Part shown: positions 63,403 through 64,000 of the stretch, in pieces
How positions within the stretch are numbered: position 1 is the stretch's first letter
Layout: each line of letters begins with the position of its first letter
Assembly (NCBI RefSeq): GCF_035989885.1
Contig: NZ_CP108518.1
Span: forward strand, 7,927,001-7,991,000
Length of the DNA: 64,000 nucleotides
Origin: Streptomyces sp. NBC_01232
GTDB taxonomy: Bacteria > Actinomycetota > Actinomycetes > Streptomycetales > Streptomycetaceae
Reading direction: 5' to 3'
Program-made: the position numbers and the translations under genes
Notes under the pieces: model-generated
Seen by the model: the letters and a program-made list of their open reading frames with translations, nothing else
Told to the model about the DNA's origin: nothing
The model's database searches: none

Positions 63403-64000
63403 CTCCTCCGTGACGCGCTCGTCCGGGTCCTCGACGCCGACGACCCGCTCGATCAGCACCTGGCGGTCGAGGCGGTGGCCGCGGCGGCTCTCGTCGCCGC
63501 CCAGTGCCCCGGTGGCCGCCCCGTCACCAGCGGCTACGGGCCGGACCTGCCCGTCCCGGCGCTCCCGGCCGACCTGCGCGAGACCGCCGTCCGTGCCCTG
63601 GACCGGATCACGGCCGAGTCGTCGGAGCTGCGGGAACTGTGGATGACGTCCGACCGCTACCTCTACTGGCTGCACAGCCTGCACCTCCTGCGCCGGGTGC
63701 TCACCTTCCCGGCAGCGCAGCCGGTGGGCGATTCCTGGGCCAGGATCGACGCGTGGATGCAGCGACACGCCCCCGCCTCCTACGCCCTGCTCGCGCCCCC
63801 CGCCGATCCCGCCGAGGTCGAAGCCGCACAGAAGGCGATGGGGATACGTTTTCCCGCTGACCTCCTGGAATCACTGGCCTGTCACAACGGGATCACCGAG
63901 TGGGACAACCTGGTCCCGGGCCGGCCGCCCATGTCCGTCGCGGGGATCCTCGCCCACTGGCAGATGTGCGTCGAGATCGCAGGGGACGATCCCGACCTGG
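63403..64000 (+). pseudogene. DUF4259 plus SMI1/KNR4-like protein, 5' end apparently damaged, runs off window
   Basis: From 63403 the frame reads LLRDALVRVLDADDPLDQHL, then AVEAVAAAALVAAQCPGGRP, the core of DUF4259, followed from about 63700 by an SMI1/KNR4-like domain (WARIDAWMQRHAPASYALLA, AQKAMGIRFPADLLESLACH). The usual DUF4259 start (MGTW..GPF.ND.AADF) is not present in frame; a possible remnant (GTNDRRTRQ) appears in another frame at about 63365-63395. No plausible start codon lies between 63162 and 63472 in frame. A frameshift or truncation is likely, unless a distant start is used. SMI1-type domains often serve as immunity proteins. Confidence 0.5.

Overview
The window reads as a chromosome of a high-GC actinomycete, almost certainly Streptomyces or a close relative. 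It has very high GC in third codon positions, many GTG starts, ATGA/GTGA gene overlaps, a chaplin, a LAL-type LuxR regulator and a RamB-like regulator. No rRNA, tRNA or CRISPR array was seen.

Layout. (1) 1-5333, minus strand: a valine/branched-chain degradation operon (mmsA, acyl-CoA dehydrogenase, 3-hydroxyisobutyryl-CoA hydrolase, mmsB, enoyl-CoA hydratase), preceded at 5520-5695 by a well-conserved cobalamin riboswitch on the same strand. (2) 5769-11496: a RamB/ScfR-type regulator divergent from a glyoxylate-shunt operon (aceA, aceB, 3-hydroxyacyl-CoA dehydrogenase), with candidate operators between them. (3) 11603-17571: TetR regulator and divergent amidase, a LAL regulator, and two small genes.

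(4) 17850-34562, all on the minus strand: the most interesting region, a compact biosynthetic cluster. It encodes two almost identical flavin N-hydroxylases, a stand-alone methionyl-tRNA synthetase-like protein, a stand-alone cupin, a D-amino-acid-oxidase-like flavoenzyme, two ATP-grasp ligases, a B12-type radical SAM enzyme, two tandem acyl-CoA-dehydrogenase-like flavoenzymes, a berberine-bridge-type oxidase, an MFS exporter and an orphan response regulator. N-hydroxylase, cupin, MetRS-like protein and DAO-like oxidase are the parts of the known hydrazine-forming route (s56-p1/Spb38-39-40 type), in which an N-hydroxy amino acid is joined to a second amino acid through an N-N bond. There is no NRPS or PKS; ATP-grasp ligases probably assemble the product. 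The two outer operons share a promoter/operator motif (20022-20096 and 34610-34680). I infer an N-N-bond-containing (hydrazine, hydrazone, azo or similar) peptide-like product not identifiable from sequence alone.

(5) 34887-45014: housekeeping and accessory genes (chaplin, secreted carbonic anhydrase, PadR regulator with a palindromic operator, anti-sigma-type ATPase, MHS-family transporter, anmK, amidase) interrupted by an intact IS5-family element with CTAG target duplications. (6) 45151-57328: a secreted glycoside hydrolase and a tightly overlapped minus-strand surface-glycan operon (three GT4, one GT2, pyruvyl transferase, flippase, large membrane protein), then a LamG membrane protein. 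(7) 57605-64000: serine hydrolase, an octamer tandem repeat, LLM flavin oxidoreductase, polysaccharide deacetylase, FAD monooxygenase with TetR regulator, and a 5'-damaged DUF4259/SMI1-like gene running off the end.
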